8,979 nt of DNA from NCBI GenBank assembly GCA_003506275.1, contig DOBD01000322.1, positions 2,644-11,622 on the forward strand, given 5' to 3'. Positions 6,263 to 8,979 of the stretch are shown here, piece by piece (the stretch's first letter is position 1; each line of letters opens with the position of its first letter). Under the pieces are notes generated by a model. That model was not told the origin of the DNA. It ran no database searches and was given only the letters and a program-made list of their open reading frames with translations. The position numbers were made by a program, and so were the translations under genes. The stretch is from Bacteroidales bacterium. Its GTDB lineage: Bacteria; Bacteroidota; Bacteroidia; Bacteroidales; UBA1402.

Positions 6263-7522
6263 TTAATACCCGCGGATGGCTTCAATACCGGGCAGTACGC
6301 GACCTTCGATGGCTTCGAGCAAAGCACCGCCACCAGTGGAAACGTAGCTGACACCGTCGGCCAGACCGAATTTGTTGACACAAGCCACGGAGTCACCGCC
6401 ACCTACCAGCGAGAAAGCACCGGCCTTGGTAGCAGCCACAATGGCTTCACCAACTGACTGGGAACCGTGGGAGAAATTCTCAAATTCGAAAACGCCTGTG
6501 GGACCATTCCAAAGGATGGTCTTGGAAGCCTTGATGACGTCGGCGAAGATCTTTTCGGTTTCAGGACCGATGTCCATGCCTTGCATGTCGTCGGGTATTT
6601 CATTGACCTTGACAAAAGCGGTTTTGGCGTCGTTGCTGAAGTCGTCAGCGATCTTGGCGTCAACAGCCATGACCAGTTTAACGTTGTTAGCCTTGGCTTT
6701 TTCCATCAGTTCGAGGGCCAGATCCAGTTTGTCGTCTTCGCAGATGGAATGACCGATCTTACCACCTTGCGCTTTGATGAACGTGTAGGTCATGCCACCG
6801 GCGATGATGAGGTTGTCCACCTTGCTGAGCAGGTTTTCAATGATCTCAATCTTGGAGGAAACCTTGGAACCACCCATGATGGCGGTAAAGGGACGCACGG
6901 TGTTGCTCATCACTTGTTCAACGGCCTTGACTTCTTTTTCCATCAGGTAACCGAACATCTTGTCGTTTTCAGCAAAATGCTTGGCGATCAAGGCTGTGGA
7001 AGCGTGGGCACGGTGAGCGGTACCAAAGGCGTCGTTCACGTAGCAGTCGGCGTAAGCGGCCAATTTGGCGGTGAAGGCTTTCTGGCTTTCCTTGACGGCT
7101 TTCTTGGCGGCTGCCTTGTCTTCGTCGGTAGCGTCTTCGGCCAATCCACGGGGTTTGCCTTCTTCTTCGGCGTAAAAGCGGAGGTTTTCGAGCAACAGGG
7201 CTTCACCCGGTTTCAGGGCGGCTACCTGAGCATCGGCTTGTTGGCAATCGGGTGCGAATTGCACGGGTACGCCCAGCAGGGTGGATACGTGATCGACAAT
7301 CACCTTGAGGGAGTACTTGGGGTCGGGATTTTTCTTGGGACGTCCCATGTGGGATCCAATGATGAGACTGCCACCGTCAGCCAGAATCTTCTTCAGTGTA
7401 GGCAACGCGGCGCGGATGCGGTTATCGTCGGTGATCTTGAAATTCTCGTCGACGGGTACGTTGAAATCCACACGGACAAAGGCTTTTTTGCCTGCAAAAT
7501 TAAATTGATCGATCGTTTGCAT
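6263..7522 (-). CDS. pgk: Phosphoglycerate kinase
   Basis: Catalyses transfer of phosphate between 1,3-bisphosphoglycerate and ADP in glycolysis and gluconeogenesis; cytoplasmic monomer. The protein has 419 residues against 387 in E. coli. Family motifs in order: RVDFNVP (17-23), HMGRP (58-62), LLLENLRFY (109-117), [13 protein letters not shown] (164-176), [10 protein letters not shown] (216-225), WNGPTGVFE (338-346), GGGDSVA (374-380) and STGGGALLE (395-403). The extra length is largely an acidic and Lys/Ala-rich insertion at about 118-150, which I recall in other Bacteroidota Pgk proteins. The ATG at 7522 is chosen because the longer frame to 7558 would begin with a TTG inside the -7 promoter box. 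It heads a likely operon with the MFS gene (18 nt) and the glycosidase. A strong promoter lies 34 nt upstream. Confidence 0.98.
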   Translation of the reverse strand: MQTIDQFNFAGKKAFVRVDFNVPVDENFKITDDNRIRAALPTLKKILADGGSLIIGSHMGRPKKNPDPKYSLKVIVDHVSTLLGVPVQFAPDCQQADAQVAALKPGEALLLENLRFYAEEEGKPRGLAEDATDEDKAAAKKAVKESQKAFTAKLAAYADCYVNDAFGTAHRAHASTALIAKHFAENDKMFGYLMEKEVKAVEQVMSNTVRPFTAIMGGSKVSSKIEIIENLLSKVDNLIIAGGMTYTFIKAQGGKIGHSICEDDKLDLALELMEKAKANNVKLVMAVDAKIADDFSNDAKTAFVKVNEIPDDMQGMDIGPETEKIFADVIKASKTILWNGPTGVFEFENFSHGSQSVGEAIVAATKAGAFSLVGGGDSVACVNKFGLADGVSYVSTGGGALLEAIEGRVLPGIEAIRGY

Positions 7523-7555
7523 ATGGGTTGTTGTTAGGTTTTTTCGTGTCGCCTG

Positions 7556-7590
7556 CAAAGATAAAAAAATCTCACTGACAGGCCATCAAT
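7556..7590 (-). promoter_or_regulatory. pgk promoter
   Basis: On the minus strand TATCTTTG at 7563-7556 is a full match to the Bacteroidota -7 element TAnnTTTG. A candidate -33 element, ATTG at 7590-7587, lies 23 nt upstream, a little wide and imperfect. Transcription would begin near 7550, about 28 nt before the ATG at 7522. The -33 part lies inside the hairpin that ends the preceding gene. Confidence 0.6.
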
Positions 7591-7614
7591 GGAAAAAGAT
7601 TATTGTGGCCTGTC
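7563..7614 (-). terminator. Hairpin with T-run after the ATP-cone/Mrr-like gene
   Basis: The minus strand has GACAGGCCA (7614-7606) and its perfect complement TGGCCTGTC (7585-7577). The stem can be extended inward by CAAT/ATTG with one bulged base, giving 13 pairs around an 11-nt loop. Seven bases after the stem comes a run of seven T (7569-7563). The 5' arm covers the last two codons, and the TAA stop (7602-7600) lies within the extended hairpin. It looks like an intrinsic terminator, although the T-run is a little far from the stem and overlaps the pgk -7 box by its last base. It may serve instead as a 3'-end stabiliser. Confidence 0.5.
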
Positions 7615-8448
7615 GCAACAAAGAGAGCGGATCTCCTCGGCCACCTTTTTGATACGGTGTTCGTCCATGCCTATCGTGGTCAGGATACTGATATCCTCAC
7701 CCAGTTGACGGCATAAAACGATGTCCTGGTTCAACAGCGCCTGCTTTTCAGCCGTTTGCAGCTTGGTCAGCACAGTAATAGGGAAAATGCGTTCCAGGTC
7801 AATGAGTTCCTTCAGCCCGCGGCCTTGGGGGTAGTCCCAACTCACCAGGTTCAATCCCGTGCATTCACCAAAGGAAATGGCGTCGGTCGTGAAGCGGGTA
7901 TTGGTGGCGATGCCCCCGTGGAAGGTCACGTCGGCGTACTCGGGTAGCCCCTGATAATGACGGATCAGATCGTCCACCCTGGAGCGGATATAGAGGGGCA
8001 CCTGCACGTTGGCGTTCTTTCCGGTGTGCTGGTAGTACTTGCATTCGATGAAGTGCAGGTCGTTGCCCTTTCGCGCCACCACGTCCACCTCATGGGTTAC
8101 ACAATGGCCCTGGAGCGTCTGGCCTACCTTGACCTCGTATCCCAGGCGGTGGTACACCTCCCCTACCAGTATCTCAAAGGGGTAGCCTGTCGGTCCCAAC
8201 TCCATCATGGCCTTCTTGAGTTTGTACCTGGCCGCAGCCGCTCCTTTGTTGCGTTTCAGCAGCTGGAAGGCTCTGTTATAGACTTTTCTACTGGACATAC
8301 CGTCCTGAAACCAGGACTCCACATCTTCAATGATGCCGTGGACATCGTCTTCCGTGGCACCGGAGGTTACCAACGAACGCACCAGCTTCTCCTGTGAGAA
8401 TGGCTCCAGTTCGCCCGTTTGTTTACGGATCAAAAGGTTCTTTTTCAT
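7600..8448 (-). CDS. ATP-cone domain protein fused to a Mrr-like PD-(D/E)XK nuclease domain
   Basis: A 282-residue cytoplasmic protein. Residues 5-85 look like an ATP-cone, the nucleotide-binding domain of ribonucleotide reductases and NrdR (LIRKQTGELEPFSQEKLVRSL near the start). Residues 88-205 look like a Mrr-type restriction-endonuclease-like domain: GYPFEILVGEVYHRLGYEV (88-106) with Glu92, then HEVDVV (119-124) with Asp122, and FIECKYY (133-139) with Glu135 and Lys137, the D...ExK catalytic set, followed by ATNTRFTTDA (181-190), typical of Mrr domains. The C-terminal 60 residues are helical with an HhH-like look. All catalytic residues are present, so it is probably active on DNA, perhaps gated by ATP or dATP; this is inference. 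The ATG at 8448 is favoured over a TTG at 8478 that overlaps the nadE stop. The gap to nadE is 26 nt, so they are probably cotranscribed. No methylase neighbour is visible. Biological role unknown. Confidence 0.82.
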   Translation of the reverse strand: MKKNLLIRKQTGELEPFSQEKLVRSLVTSGATEDDVHGIIEDVESWFQDGMSSRKVYNRAFQLLKRNKGAAAARYKLKKAMMELGPTGYPFEILVGEVYHRLGYEVKVGQTLQGHCVTHEVDVVARKGNDLHFIECKYYQHTGKNANVQVPLYIRSRVDDLIRHYQGLPEYADVTFHGGIATNTRFTTDAISFGECTGLNLVSWDYPQGRGLKELIDLERIFPITVLTKLQTAEKQALLNQDIVLCRQLGEDISILTTIGMDEHRIKKVAEEIRSLCCDRPQ

Positions 8449-8474
8449 ACTTGGTTTAACTAACGGCGCCAGGG

Positions 8475-8979
8475 TCAATACGAACCTAAGCCATCCAATT
8501 CATCAAGCCATAAACTGGCTACGGCGTCGCTGGGCATACGCCAATCTCCCCTCGGAGACAGGCTGATGGAGCCCACTTTCGGGCCATCCGGCAGGCAGGA
8601 TCGTTTGAACTGTTGCGCAAAAAAGCGGCGGTAAAAGGTGCGCAGCCAGGTGCGAATGGTTTGCTTGTCGTACTGACCGTCAAACGTGCGTTCGGCCATC
8701 CAGGCTATCTTGGCGGGGCTGAACCCGAAGCGGAGCATATGATACAGGAAAAAATCGTGGAGCAGATAGGGCCCGACCACATCTTCAGTTTTTTGCTCGC
8801 TTTCGCCGTCGGTATTGACGGGCAGCAGTTCAGGACTCACTGGTGTCTCGAGGACGTCGTGCAGGATGGCAGCAGTAGCTGGTTCCACCTGCGTATCGGC
8901 CATCCAGTTGACCAAAAAGCGGACCAGCGTCTTGGGCACGCTCGCATTGATGCCATACATGGACATGTGGTCGCCGTTG
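8475..8979 (-). CDS. nadE: NAD+ synthase, C-terminal part (glutamine-dependent type), 5' end beyond the window
   Basis: Only the last 167 residues are visible; the frame stays open to the window edge and the gene starts outside. The enzyme amidates nicotinic acid adenine dinucleotide to NAD+ using ATP, the last step of NAD synthesis. Recognisable pieces are [18 protein letters not shown] (near the left edge of the visible part), [10 protein letters not shown], the block [19 protein letters not shown], and [20 protein letters not shown] followed by RGDWRMPSD near the C-terminus. The QFKRS...GPKV...SPRGDWR.PSD pattern is characteristic of the long bacterial NadE with an N-terminal glutaminase domain, for example that of Mycobacterium tuberculosis; the glutaminase part itself is not in the window. 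It is followed after 26 nt by the ATP-cone/Mrr-like gene on the same strand. Confidence 0.95.
   Translation of the reverse strand, partial: NGDHMSMYGINASVPKTLVRFLVNWMADTQVEPATAAILHDVLETPVSPELLPVNTDGESEQKTEDVVGPYLLHDFFLYHMLRFGFSPAKIAWMAERTFDGQYDKQTIRTWLRTFYRRFFAQQFKRSCLPDGPKVGSISLSPRGDWRMPSDAVASLWLDELDGLGSY

Noticed and set aside
6467..7537. 356-codon plus-strand open frame
   Set aside because: It is antisense to pgk; such long frames are typical shadows of strongly codon-biased genes, and its Gly/Phe/Val-rich translation has no recognisable motif.
7523..7558. Longer pgk starting at TTG 7558
   Set aside because: That start lies inside the promoter -7 box TATCTTTG, and the family N-terminus begins at the ATG at 7522.
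7600..8448. Classical restriction-modification locus
   Set aside because: No methyltransferase or specificity gene is adjacent; the neighbours are nadE and pgk, so only a solitary Mrr-like nuclease is supported.

Overview
The window looks like chromosomal DNA from a member of the Bacteroidota, most likely Bacteroidales. The evidence is promoter elements of the TTTG-N19-TAnnTTTG type, weak or absent Shine-Dalgarno sequences before most genes, and protein families with a Bacteroidota flavour: a 419-residue Pgk with an internal insertion, a glutamine-dependent-type NadE C-terminus, and an ATP-cone/Mrr-like protein. Base composition is close to 50% GC by eye. I see no rRNA, tRNA, CRISPR array, insertion sequence or phage gene.

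Left part (1-733). A conserved integral membrane protein of unknown function runs leftwards off the window edge (1-467). Its promoter overlaps, back to back, a second promoter that fires rightwards. The rightward transcript has a leader of about 190 nt before kamA. The leader can form a 12-bp stem starting right at the predicted transcription start, and a second long-range stem that interlocks with the first or competes with it. It also carries a 40-codon open frame that stops one base before the kamA ATG.

Centre left, plus strand (734-3469). kamA (ablA, lysine 2,3-aminomutase) overlaps ablB (beta-lysine N6-acetyltransferase) by 4 bp. A small nitroreductase-family flavoprotein follows. The first two genes form the two-step route from L-lysine to N-epsilon-acetyl-beta-lysine, a compatible solute best known from methanogenic archaea.

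Right part, minus strand (8979 down to 3475). Reading in the direction of transcription: the C-terminal end of nadE (NAD+ synthase), an ATP-cone protein fused to a Mrr-like PD-(D/E)XK nuclease domain, a strong hairpin with a T-run, a good pgk promoter, then pgk, an MFS transporter resembling MFSD1, and a secreted (alpha/alpha)6 glycoside hydrolase resembling mannosylglycerate hydrolase. The last three genes are 18 and 25 nt apart and look like one operon. The nitroreductase and glycosidase genes converge with only 5 nt between their stop codons.

Taken together, most of the window is metabolic core (NAD synthesis, glycolysis) plus accessory metabolism. The most unusual parts are the structured kamA leader with its upstream open frame, the complete AblA-AblB solute pathway in a Bacteroidota-like genome, and the ATP-cone/nuclease fusion next to nadE.
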